64,000 bases of DNA from Peptoniphilus lacydonensis (GTDB lineage Bacteria > Bacillota > Clostridia > Tissierellales > Peptoniphilaceae), in contig NZ_FNWF01000003.1 in assembly GCF_900106515.1 (NCBI RefSeq), positions 372,001-436,000 on the forward strand, in the 5' to 3' direction. The position numbers were made by a program, and so were the translations under genes. The notes beneath the pieces were generated by a model, which saw only the letters and a program-made list of their open reading frames with translations, made no database searches and was not told the DNA's origin. Positions 8,913 to 16,984 of this stretch are shown here, piece by piece. Each line of letters opens with the position of its first letter. Position 1 is the stretch's first letter.

Positions 8913-10247
8913 TTATGATTGATGAAAACCTTTCTTTTCTGTCAATAGGAAATATAATATTAATCCAATAGCTAATCCCCATGCTGCACCTCTTGAAGCA
9001 ATAACTGCTCCCATGACTCCTGCTATTCCTTTGTCCACATCTGAAATTGTTAAATCAATAGCAAGTCTTACACATATATATCCTTGTACTAAAAGAGTCA
9101 TGCTTAATGCTGCAGGTAAAATTGGTTGAACAAATCCAACTATAGGAACTATAGCAACTGCTAAAAATGTTGACCACCTAAATGTTCCTACCCCTGAAAA
9201 AATACTTTCCATCTTTTCTGGACCATCTTTATATCTTTCTGCAACTGATGCTGTCACAGCTGCCCAAAGTGGTCCTGCTAAAGTTGGGTAAGCACAAAAT
9301 AGTCCTTCTATTAAATTTCTAACTCCACTTATTAAATTTGATCTATTTGCATCAAATACTATTTTCTCGTCTTTTCTAATTTCATCTGCTTCATTAAGTA
9401 AAGCTTCTGATGTTACAAAATCTCCAAAAGCTATTATATAAATAACTATTGCCATTGGAACTGCCTTTGCAAACATTTCTGCACTTGGCCATCCTATAAA
9501 AAATGGACTTACTGTGTAAAGAATCTCGCTAAAATCAGGTATTTTTATGAATGGCCAAAAGTTTACTTTTGGTATTACATATTCTCCTACAATTGGTCCT
9601 ATTATAACAGCTAAAATTATAGCTGGTAACATTCCATATCCGCTAACAGTATCCCAAAATTTACTTTTTTTCCTTAATCTTTTAAATTTTGAAGAAAAAA
9701 GTAAAAAGAATGCAATTAATGCACCAATTCCAATTGTTATTGGTGTTTGATCAAACCTTTTACCTTTTCCTACCTCTCCAATTACAGCTGCAAACCCTGC
9801 ACCCATAAGTATTCCAGCTTTTATAGATTCTGGAACAAGTCCTAATAATTTTGATGCTATACCTGTTATTCCCATAATTATAAATATTAATGCTACTAGT
9901 AATTGAAGTGCTATAAGAGCTTGAATCCTGGTTTCACCAATTGGAAATCCTGCAAGAAATACTAATGTTAAAGGTATAGACGGTGTTATCCAACCAGGTA
10001 CAACTGGATCGCCCCAAGTTGAATGTAGCGTGTATAAAAATCCGTTAATTATTACCATGTCCCACGCTAAATCAAATGGTATTCCTAAATTTTCTGTCAT
10101 TACAGGAATAGCTCCCAAACATGTTGCACACATTAATAAAGCTTGTAAAAACTCAGATTTTTCGAATCTATAATGTACAAATGGAAATCTAAATACAAAC
10201 ATACCCATTTTTATACCAGGTTGTTCAGCCCCATATTCTCTTTTCAT
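8913..10247 (-). CDS. Putative UraA-fold (NCS2/SulP-like) transporter of the 4-hydroxybutyrate operon
   Basis: A 444-residue integral membrane protein with about 12-14 hydrophobic segments. The arrangement, with short breaks around PWITPSIP-like and PTLAGPLW-like segments in the two halves, resembles the 7+7 UraA fold of NCS2 and SulP carriers. I do not see a diagnostic xanthine/uracil motif, so the substrate is open. It lies 17 bp after the CoA-transferase gene in the same operon, which makes a small carboxylic acid such as 4-hydroxybutyrate, or a precursor, the best guess. It could equally be an unrelated purine or anion carrier. GGAGAG precedes ATG 10247. Confidence 0.6.
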   Translation of the reverse strand: MKREYGAEQPGIKMGMFVFRFPFVHYRFEKSEFLQALLMCATCLGAIPVMTENLGIPFDLAWDMVIINGFLYTLHSTWGDPVVPGWITPSIPLTLVFLAGFPIGETRIQALIALQLLVALIFIIMGITGIASKLLGLVPESIKAGILMGAGFAAVIGEVGKGKRFDQTPITIGIGALIAFFLLFSSKFKRLRKKSKFWDTVSGYGMLPAIILAVIIGPIVGEYVIPKVNFWPFIKIPDFSEILYTVSPFFIGWPSAEMFAKAVPMAIVIYIIAFGDFVTSEALLNEADEIRKDEKIVFDANRSNLISGVRNLIEGLFCAYPTLAGPLWAAVTASVAERYKDGPEKMESIFSGVGTFRWSTFLAVAIVPIVGFVQPILPAALSMTLLVQGYICVRLAIDLTISDVDKGIAGVMGAVIASRGAAWGLAIGLILYFLLTEKKGFHQS

Positions 10248-10264
10248 ATGTTCTCTCCTTGTCT

Positions 10265-11554
10265 TTATTTATCTCCAAATTTCTTATTATGATATTCCAA
10301 AAGTTCATCTCTAAAATCAGGATGAGCTATATTTATTAATGCTAAAGATCTTTCTCTCAATGTTTTTCCTCTGAGATGGGCTATTCCATATTCTGTTATT
10401 ACATAGTCCACATCATTTCTTGAAGTTGTAACTACAGAGTAGTCATCAAGTTTAGTAACTATCTTTGACAATTTCCCTTTTACAGTTGAAGGCATTGCTA
10501 TAATCGATCTACCATTTTTGGCCATGGAAGCTCCTCTTATAAAATCAACTTGTCCACCTGTTCCACTTATTTGAGTTTCACCTATTGTTTCTGATGCTAC
10601 CTGTCCCATTAAATCAATTTGCACACAAGAATTTATTGAAACTATATTGTCTTCTTGCATTATTACTGTTGGATTATTTACATAATCCACAGGCATAAAC
10701 ATAACACTTGGATTATCATCCAAAAAGTCGTATAATTCTCTAGTTCCCATTGAAAAAGTAACAACCATCTTTCCAGGGTCAAGTTTTTTCCTTTTATTTG
10801 TTATAATTCCTTCTTTGACGAGTTCAGCTACACCATCCGCAACCATTTCAGAGTGTATTCCTAAATCTTTTTTATCTTTCAAAAATGTAAGAACAGCATC
10901 GGGTATAGCTCCAATTCCTAATTGAAGAGTATCTCCATCATTTATTAACGATGCACAATATCTCCCAATTTCTTTTTCAACTTCTCCTATTTTTGCCTTT
11001 GGAAGTTCAATTATTGGTTCATTTTTTTCAACTATATAGTCTATATCACTTATATGTAAAAAAGAATCTCCAAAAGTCTTTGGCATATTTTCATTTACTT
11101 GTGCAATAACTATCTTTGCAACTTCACAAGCACTTTTAGTATAATCTACAGAAATTCCAAGACTTACATAACCATTTTTATCAGGTTTACTTACTTGAAT
11201 TAGAGCCACATCTACAGGAAGACTGGTTCTAAATAGATCTGGAACTTTATAAAAAAATGTAGGTGTGAAATCCCCTCTTCCACTTTTTATTGCTTCTCTA
11301 GTACTTCCTCCTACAAAAAGAGAATTGTGTCTAAAATTATCTTTATATTTTTCCTGACAGTATTTTGCATGACCCATGGCTACCATATGAACTATTTCAA
11401 CATTTTTAACTCCTTCTAATTCTACAAGTCTATCTGTTAAGTATACAGGTTCACCACAAGCATGACTAATCACTACTCTATCATTGCTTTTTATATTTTC
11501 TAAAGCCTCTTTCGCTGTTACTAATTTTTTATTATACTCATCTTTCCAATTCAT
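10265..11554 (-). CDS. cat2: 4-Hydroxybutyrate CoA-transferase (AbfT/Cat2-like)
   Basis: This enzyme moves CoA from acetyl-CoA or butyryl-CoA to 4-hydroxybutyrate, activating it for AbfD. The 429-residue protein has the two-domain family I CoA-transferase layout of acetyl-CoA hydrolase/transferases. The catalytic glutamate is E236 in GIHSEM, matching Glu238 of the Clostridium aminobutyricum enzyme (recalled). The glycine-rich GTGGQVDFIRGA stretch near residue 335 and the TEYGIAHLRG motif near 390 complete the active site. Its start overlaps the NifU-like gene by 17 bp. Neighbouring abfD makes 4-hydroxybutyrate the likely substrate rather than acetate alone. Confidence 0.88.
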   Translation of the reverse strand: MNWKDEYNKKLVTAKEALENIKSNDRVVISHACGEPVYLTDRLVELEGVKNVEIVHMVAMGHAKYCQEKYKDNFRHNSLFVGGSTREAIKSGRGDFTPTFFYKVPDLFRTSLPVDVALIQVSKPDKNGYVSLGISVDYTKSACEVAKIVIAQVNENMPKTFGDSFLHISDIDYIVEKNEPIIELPKAKIGEVEKEIGRYCASLINDGDTLQLGIGAIPDAVLTFLKDKKDLGIHSEMVADGVAELVKEGIITNKRKKLDPGKMVVTFSMGTRELYDFLDDNPSVMFMPVDYVNNPTVIMQEDNIVSINSCVQIDLMGQVASETIGETQISGTGGQVDFIRGASMAKNGRSIIAMPSTVKGKLSKIVTKLDDYSVVTTSRNDVDYVITEYGIAHLRGKTLRERSLALINIAHPDFRDELLEYHNKKFGDK

Positions 11555-11852
11555 TTTCTTTACCTCTTAATAATTCTTTTGCAAAATCCCAAATTTGATC
11601 GTCTATATCTTGGTATACTTTTACTCCTCTTATTTCATCCCCAAGTTTTTCTTTAAGCTTCTCTTTAACAATCTCTTCTGCGGTTATTTGTGCTGAAATG
11701 CAGCCATTACAATTACCCCCAAGGGTAATTGTAACAACTCCATCTTTTAAAGATTTAAACTTAATAAATCCACCATGTGCTTTTATTTTTGGGGATATAT
11801 AATTGTTGATAACATGGATAATTTTTTTCCTTAAATCTTCTTGACTCTCCAT
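11538..11852 (-). CDS. NifU C-terminal-domain protein of the AbfD operon
   Basis: A 104-residue stand-alone Nfu domain, the kind that binds and hands over iron-sulfur clusters. The GNCNGCISA motif carries the CxxC cluster ligands at about residues 48-51, preceded by the KAHGGFIKF strand seen in NifU C-terminal domains. It sits between abfD and cat2, 18 bp after abfD and overlapping cat2. The natural reading is that it supplies or repairs the [4Fe-4S] cluster of AbfD, which is oxygen-sensitive. I recall a similar small gene between abfD and cat2 in other clostridial clusters. That it works on AbfD specifically is inference. Confidence 0.8.
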   Translation of the reverse strand: MESQEDLRKKIIHVINNYISPKIKAHGGFIKFKSLKDGVVTITLGGNCNGCISAQITAEEIVKEKLKEKLGDEIRGVKVYQDIDDQIWDFAKELLRGKENELER

Positions 11853-11870
11853 TTATTTACCTCTTAAACT

Positions 11871-13337
11871 TTAGAAATTATCTTTTGATACATCTAAATG
11901 TGCAATCTTTCTTGCCATTTCTTTTTTTGATTCTAAATTTCCTTGTCTTGCTATCATAATTCTTTGTGCTTGGGGCGATCCTGCTCCATGCATTGATTCA
12001 GTTCTATAACCTACCGCAGCTGTCCCAAGAGTTATATTTTCAATAAGTCTCAATACTCTCATCCTATTTTCAGTATCTGCTCCTATTTTACCTTTTAAAA
12101 ACTTTTCAACCCAAGGTCCTGTAAAATTACCTTTTAAGTCTTTTTCCGAAGGCATTGTTACCATTAAACCACCTGCTATATCTTCCGCAAGCCTTGCTAT
12201 ATCATAAGGAAATCTTGTAACATTTTGTTTACACACATTTGCAAGAAGTAAATCAATTAGATAACCTCCTGATTCTGTTTTAACTCCTTCATAAGAACAA
12301 GCTAATGAACAAGCCCACATAGTTTCATTAAGATGTTGCATTTCAATAATTTTATCTTTAATATGACTCGCTTTAGGTACTCCATTATAATCTGCTGCTA
12401 AAGCTGCCGCTCCGATTAATACATCGCCCACTCCCGTTTTGCAAGCATAAGATTGTCTATGATATCCTGCAAATCTTTCAACTAACATTCCTGAATATTC
12501 CCATTCTTTACACATAAATATTCTTTCATTAGGAACAAATACATCATCAAATATTACAAGTGCTTCTTGACCACCAAAAGTATTGTTTCCAAGATCAATA
12601 TCAGCATCATCTTCCAACTTTCTTGTATCACAAGATTGCCTTCCGTAAATCATGAAGACACCTTTAGCATCTGTAGGAACAGCAAAACTTACTGCATATG
12701 CCGCATCTTCTTCTCTCATTGCTATTGTAGGCATTATTAAGTGCTCATGGGAATTTATTGATCCTGTTTGATGAGCTTTTGCTCCTCTTACAACTATTCC
12801 ATCTTCTCTTATTTCTTTGATATGAACATACATATCTGGATCTTCTTGTTGTGATGGAGATAATCCTCTGTCTCCTTTTGGATCTGTCATAGCCCCGTCA
12901 ACAACAAGATCGTTATCTTGACAATAAACTAAATATTTTTTAAATCTTTCATGATAGTTTGTTCCTTTTTCCTTATCAATTTCATATGTAGTTGAATAAA
13001 TCGCATTAAATGCATCCATGCCTACACACCTTTGAAAACAACTTGCAGTTTTTTGCCCCATCAATCTTTGCATTTTAATTTTCTTTACTAAATCCTCTTT
13101 ACTTTGATGAATATGACAAAATCTATTGATTCTATTTCCCGTTAAATGGCTTGTTGTAGTCATCAAATCCTCATATTCTGGATCGTGTGCCAAGTCATAA
13201 GTCATTGCAACAGAATTAATAGATGGTCTAATTATTGGATTGTCCACTGGATTTTCAACTTTTTCTCCAAACATATAAACCTTGATATCTAAGTTTCTTA
13301 AACTTTCAACATACTCTTTACCTGTCATTAATGTCAT
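11871..13337 (-). CDS. abfD: 4-Hydroxybutyryl-CoA dehydratase / vinylacetyl-CoA delta-isomerase
   Basis: AbfD uses FAD and a [4Fe-4S] cluster to remove water from 4-hydroxybutyryl-CoA by a ketyl-radical route and isomerises vinylacetyl-CoA to crotonyl-CoA. The sequence follows the C. aminobutyricum enzyme along its length (SCFQRCVGMDAF, TDPKGDRGL, GAKAHQTGSINSHEH, ESMHGAGSPQAQR). Cluster ligands C100 and C104 are clear; the other two should be H293 and C299 in the GYHRQSYAC segment. One residue is missing between them relative to the His292/Cys299 spacing I recall. ATG 13337 is chosen over GTG 13349, since AAGGAG abuts the latter and lies 11 bases before the former. It is first in the operon, behind a sigma-54 promoter. 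Confidence 0.95.
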   Translation of the reverse strand: MTLMTGKEYVESLRNLDIKVYMFGEKVENPVDNPIIRPSINSVAMTYDLAHDPEYEDLMTTTSHLTGNRINRFCHIHQSKEDLVKKIKMQRLMGQKTASCFQRCVGMDAFNAIYSTTYEIDKEKGTNYHERFKKYLVYCQDNDLVVDGAMTDPKGDRGLSPSQQEDPDMYVHIKEIREDGIVVRGAKAHQTGSINSHEHLIMPTIAMREEDAAYAVSFAVPTDAKGVFMIYGRQSCDTRKLEDDADIDLGNNTFGGQEALVIFDDVFVPNERIFMCKEWEYSGMLVERFAGYHRQSYACKTGVGDVLIGAAALAADYNGVPKASHIKDKIIEMQHLNETMWACSLACSYEGVKTESGGYLIDLLLANVCKQNVTRFPYDIARLAEDIAGGLMVTMPSEKDLKGNFTGPWVEKFLKGKIGADTENRMRVLRLIENITLGTAAVGYRTESMHGAGSPQAQRIMIARQGNLESKKEMARKIAHLDVSKDNF

Positions 13338-13394
13338 AAAATTATACACTCCTTCTTAATATTTACATAGTTTTAAACTTACACTTATATATAA

Positions 13395-13410
13395 CGCAAA
13401 AATTATGCCA
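13395..13410 (-). promoter_or_regulatory. Sigma-54 (-24/-12) promoter of the abfD operon
   Basis: Read on the minus strand the element is TGGCATAATTTTTGCG. GG and GC are separated by exactly ten bases, matching the TGGCAY-N5-TTGC consensus. Transcription would start near 13384, giving a leader of about 45 nt to ATG 13337. The rpoN gene and a sigma-54 activator gene lie immediately upstream, which strongly supports the call. Confidence 0.88.
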
Positions 13411-13477
13411 AATTTTATTTTTAAAAGACTGCATTTTACAATATATAAAGTTGGTCAAAAAAATAAACAAGCTCTAA

Positions 13478-13493
13478 ATTGTACTTTGACAAT
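13478..13493. promoter_or_regulatory. Inverted repeat, secondary activator-site candidate
   Basis: ATTGT-N6-ACAAT lies about 70-80 bp upstream of the -24 element. It shares a TTGACAA core with a second copy at about 13574-13580. It could be a weaker upstream activating site; arms of 5 bp are expected fairly often in such AT-rich DNA. Confidence 0.25.
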
Positions 13494-13554
13494 TCTACTG
13501 CTTGCTTACTTCTTATATTCTTTCAATTTTAACACTTTAATCTATTTTACATTT

Positions 13555-13590
13555 ATTGCAACATTGCAATTTGTTGACAAGATGCAATAT
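13555..13590. promoter_or_regulatory. Candidate upstream activating sequence (palindromes)
   Basis: ATTGCAA-CA-TTGCAAT (13555-13570) is a perfect inverted repeat with 7-bp arms. It is followed at once by TTGTTGACAA and a further TGCAAT, so related TTGCA half-sites lie on both sides of that centre. The cluster lies 145-180 bp upstream of the -24 element, a normal distance for sigma-54 activators that loop DNA. Binding by the activator at 15010-16371 is inferred. Confidence 0.5.
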
Positions 13591-13632
13591 TCATTTTTGT
13601 GAATACTAATTTAATTACGGATAATTTTTTAA

Positions 13633-14940
13633 TTAATATTCTTTTCTTAAGTTTGATGGTAAAATTCCAAGTTTATCTCTATATTTCGCAACTGTTCTTC
13701 TTTTTATATCTACGCCATAAATTTTTAATATTTCTAAAACCTTTTGATCTGAATAAGGCTTTCTTATATCCTCTTCTTTTATAACTTTTTCTATTAACTT
13801 TAAGATCTCGTCCTTTGAAATGTCATTTTGCCCAACTCCAGATACCAAAAAATATTTTAATGGAAAAACTCCTCTTTTAGAGTGAACATACTTTCCTTTT
13901 ATTGCTCTCGAAATTGTAGACTCTGATAAGTCTAATCTTTCTGACAAAATCTTTAAATTGCAAACTTTTAAATTATAACCCTTTAAAAAAAATTCTCTTT
14001 GTATACTAACTATTGCATTAGCAATCTTCCTAATAGTTGCTCTTCTTTTTGCTATAGCTTCTAAAAAAAATATAGCTCTATCATATTTTTCCATTAAATA
14101 GCTTTTAATTTCTTCATCTTTTGTACTTTCCAATAAAGACATATAATATTCGTTAAAACTCAATTGATTTTCTCTCGAATCAATTACTTTTACTTCTAAC
14201 TCAGAGTTTCTTTCTAAAATAAAAATCTCTGGATGTATATAAGGTGTATTTTCATTCGAATTTTCTCCTGAACTTGGAATTGGCTCTAAATCTTGCATTC
14301 TTTTGCATAAAGTTTTAACATCTTCTATAGAAATGTTCATACTTTTAGCGATATTATTTAACTTATTCTTAGCCAAATCCTCTAAATGAATATTAATAAA
14401 ATCATAAAGAATATCTTTATTTTCTATCTGAATTAAAAGACATTCTTTTAAATTTTTTGAAGCGAAACCCTTTCTATCAATTAATTTTATTTTTTCTCTC
14501 ACTTCTTCTACAAAACCTTCACTTACTTCGAATTTTTTAGAAACTTCTAAAATATCTAAATCTAAATAACCATCATCTCTCAAATTATTTATCAAATATT
14601 TTCCAATCGCTTCTTCTTTCTTCGATAACTTATAAGTTAAAAAATCCTTTTCTAAAGTCTTCCTAAAGTCTTCTTTATATGTAAACGGCAAGCTAGAATA
14701 ATCTTTATCTTCTGTAATATAACTATTATATTCTCTATTTTTATTATATAAATTTAATAAATTATCTATACTTATACTATTTTCTCTTTTACTATAATCT
14801 AAAATTACATTTTCACAAACCTCTTCAGTAATTACTTTATCAAGTTCAATTGCGTTTAATTCTAAGAGTTCTATGGAATAAATTTGCTCTCTAGTTATTT
14901 TTAACTCTAAACTTTGTTTTTGTTCAAATTTCATATCCAC
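13633..14940 (-). CDS. rpoN: RNA polymerase sigma-54 factor
   Basis: Sigma-54 directs polymerase to -24/-12 promoters and needs an ATPase activator to open DNA. Region I (about residues 1-50, glutamine- and leucine-containing) contacts the activator. The core-binding domain follows. The C-terminal DNA-binding domain has a helix-turn-helix near 345-370 (LSESTISRAIKGKY) and ends with the RpoN box RRTVAKYR at 414-421. At 435 residues it is full length for Firmicutes. The start could be GTG 14940 (GGGG eight bases upstream) or ATG 14934. It lies between the activator gene and the promoter it should use, making a compact self-contained regulon. Confidence 0.95.
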   Translation of the reverse strand: MDMKFEQKQSLELKITREQIYSIELLELNAIELDKVITEEVCENVILDYSKRENSISIDNLLNLYNKNREYNSYITEDKDYSSLPFTYKEDFRKTLEKDFLTYKLSKKEEAIGKYLINNLRDDGYLDLDILEVSKKFEVSEGFVEEVREKIKLIDRKGFASKNLKECLLIQIENKDILYDFINIHLEDLAKNKLNNIAKSMNISIEDVKTLCKRMQDLEPIPSSGENSNENTPYIHPEIFILERNSELEVKVIDSRENQLSFNEYYMSLLESTKDEEIKSYLMEKYDRAIFFLEAIAKRRATIRKIANAIVSIQREFFLKGYNLKVCNLKILSERLDLSESTISRAIKGKYVHSKRGVFPLKYFLVSGVGQNDISKDEILKLIEKVIKEEDIRKPYSDQKVLEILKIYGVDIKRRTVAKYRDKLGILPSNLRKEY

Positions 14941-15009
14941 ACATATAACCCCATTTCTTAAACATGTAATTTCAACTCAAAAATTCTTCCAAATTACATA
15001 TTAAAATTT

Positions 15010-16371
15010 TTATATTCCATATTTCTGCCTTTTCCTTGTTAATGTAGATGGATCTATATTTAAAATTTCTGCTGCCTTTTTATTATTCTTACTAGTTGAT
15101 AAAGCATCTTCAATTAAAAGTTTTTCAAATTTCTCCATGGATTCATATAAATTCAAATCCTTAAACTCTTTAAACCTATCGGAAACGATTTCATTAGTCA
15201 AATTTTTGGGTAAATCAGATTTTTTTATATGAGAATTTTTACTTAAAATATAAGTCCTCTCAACTACATTTTTCAGTTCTCTTATATTTCCATGCCAAGA
15301 ATAATTATATAAAACTTCAAGTGCATCCTCATCAAAAAACTTTTCTTGATTATAACTATTTATAAGTTTATTTAAGAAATAATCTATTAAAACCGGAATG
15401 TCTTCCTTTCTTTCTCTCAAAGGAGGCACATATATGGGAATTACATTTAATCTATAAAATAAATCTTCTCTAAACTTTCCTTCTTTAACCATCTTATAAA
15501 GATCTCTATTTGTTGCAGAAATTATATTAACATCTATATTTATAAATTTATTCCCTCCAACTCTATATAACTTCTTATCCTGAATCACTTTAAGAAGTTT
15601 TGTTTGCATATCAAGAGATAGTTCTCCTATTTCATCAAGAAAGATAGTACCGCCATTAGCTATTTCAAAAAAACCTTTTTTCCCTTTTTTAGATGCTCCT
15701 GTAAAAGATCCAGGCTCATACCCAAACAATTCTGACTCCATAAGATTCGTTGGAATAGCAGCACAATTAACCTCAACAAAAGCTTTATCTTTCCTTAATC
15801 CAAACTTATGAATCAACTTTGCTATTAAATCTTTCCCAACTCCTGTTTCTCCATTAATTAGTATCGTTGTATTATACTCAGCTGCTTTTAATGCTGTATT
15901 CACAACATCTTCCATAACTCCAGATCTGTAAATTATATCGCCATCTCGTTCCAAAACCAACATTAGATTATTTATTCTCTTTTCTTTTAGCGCTAATTCC
16001 TCTTGCATATCTTTTAGCCGAGTAACATCTCTTAAAATTGTAACTACCATTTTTATGCTATTATCTTTGGCAAAAATCGGAGATGAAGTAATTAAAACTT
16101 TCCTTCCATTCTTCAAAGTTTGATTCATTGTAACTTCTTCTCCATTTTCCAAAACTTTAAGGCTTGCAGAATCATCTATTAAATTATCTTCAACAATATC
16201 CTCCATATTTCTATCTAAAAATAGGATTCTATTACCACCACTGATATTTTCATAAGCCTTATTTATAAATAAGGTTTTTGCATTTCCATCAGTTAAATAT
16301 ATTCCATCTCCTACATTTTCTAAAACATGAATTAAGTCTTCTTTGTCATAAACTTTTTCATTTATTGTCAT
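15010..16371 (-). CDS. Sigma-54-dependent activator, PAS-AAA+-Fis type
   Basis: This bacterial enhancer-binding protein probably switches on the abfD operon. An N-terminal PAS domain (about residues 8-120, ending in the PAC-like KMVVTILRDVTRLK) is the likely sensor; its ligand is unknown. A short linker coil leads to the AAA+ domain with Walker A GETGVGKD (174-181), the sigma-54-contacting loop GSFTGA (221-226, a Ser variant of GAFTGA) and Walker B GTIFLDEIGE (241-250). A Fis-type helix-turn-helix occupies about 420-453. GGAAGGGGG precedes ATG 16371. It lies 69 bp upstream of rpoN on the same strand. Confidence 0.92.
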   Translation of the reverse strand: MTINEKVYDKEDLIHVLENVGDGIYLTDGNAKTLFINKAYENISGGNRILFLDRNMEDIVEDNLIDDSASLKVLENGEEVTMNQTLKNGRKVLITSSPIFAKDNSIKMVVTILRDVTRLKDMQEELALKEKRINNLMLVLERDGDIIYRSGVMEDVVNTALKAAEYNTTILINGETGVGKDLIAKLIHKFGLRKDKAFVEVNCAAIPTNLMESELFGYEPGSFTGASKKGKKGFFEIANGGTIFLDEIGELSLDMQTKLLKVIQDKKLYRVGGNKFINIDVNIISATNRDLYKMVKEGKFREDLFYRLNVIPIYVPPLRERKEDIPVLIDYFLNKLINSYNQEKFFDEDALEVLYNYSWHGNIRELKNVVERTYILSKNSHIKKSDLPKNLTNEIVSDRFKEFKDLNLYESMEKFEKLLIEDALSTSKNNKKAAEILNIDPSTLTRKRQKYGI

Positions 16372-16454
16372 TTTAAAGCCCCCTTCCTTAAAATACTAAA
16401 ATAATAAACAAATCAAGTTTATTTTCAACTCATCTTATCTTTTAAGAATCCTAT

Positions 16455-16510
16455 TTTGGCTCTATACTATCTTCTATAAGTCAAGACTTACTAGATAATA
16501 TAGAGCCAAA
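16455..16510. repeat. 56-bp near-perfect palindrome at end of the V-ATPase operon
   Basis: The outer arms 16455-16472 and 16493-16510 pair over 18 bp with a single mismatch, which on the minus-strand RNA is a U-G wobble. The inner arms TAAGTC (16477-16482) and GACTTA (16485-16490) pair perfectly. The element starts 7 bp beyond the stop of the last minus-strand gene, so it may cap the 3' end of the V-ATPase transcript. It lacks a strong T run on that strand. No second copy was noticed in the window, so a small mobile palindrome is not excluded. Confidence 0.7.
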
Positions 16511-16516
16511 GTGTTT

Positions 16517-16984
16517 TTATAAGTTGTTATAGAAAAATTCAATGTTTGTCAAATATTCTAAATAGTTAATTGAATCTTCTTTCCTATCATCTTCTGATAT
16601 TCCTTTATACAGAAAAATTTCTTCAAAAATAATATGTTGATCTATGCTAAAATATTGTGTATTTTTTTCGAATACAAGATAATAATAATCTGATTTGTTA
16701 TAAGTTTCATTTTCTAAAAAATAAATTTCTGTCTTTTCATTTTTAGGTATTTTATATATAACAATTTCTAAAATTTCATCAGAAAATTTGTAAGTGTATG
16801 GATGATTTATAAGATTCATTAAAATAAATTTAAATCCTACTCTATTGTTCTTTATATATTCTGAAAAGCTAATTTTATAAGCATCATATCTATCTTCTAT
16901 CCAAGTTAAAATCTCATCAGATGATTTTTTTCTAGGTAATTTGAATTTTATAAATTTTTCCTTTATAGTTTCAGCTTGATTCAT
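16517..16984 (-). CDS. Hypothetical 155-residue protein at the V-ATPase operon tail
   Basis: I do not recognise this protein. It has no signal peptide or membrane segment and is rich in Lys, Glu, Asn and aromatic residues (for example SDYYYLVFEKN), with mixed alpha/beta character. Its ATG overlaps the stop of the decayed secreted-protein gene upstream (ATGA), so the two were translationally coupled. With that partner broken, expression may be reduced. The gene is followed by a 56-bp palindrome that closes the operon. Codon use is AT-rich like its surroundings. It may be an orphan gene that came in with its decayed partner. Confidence 0.6.
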   Translation of the reverse strand: MNQAETIKEKFIKFKLPRKKSSDEILTWIEDRYDAYKISFSEYIKNNRVGFKFILMNLINHPYTYKFSDEILEIVIYKIPKNEKTEIYFLENETYNKSDYYYLVFEKNTQYFSIDQHIIFEEIFLYKGISEDDRKEDSINYLEYLTNIEFFYNNL

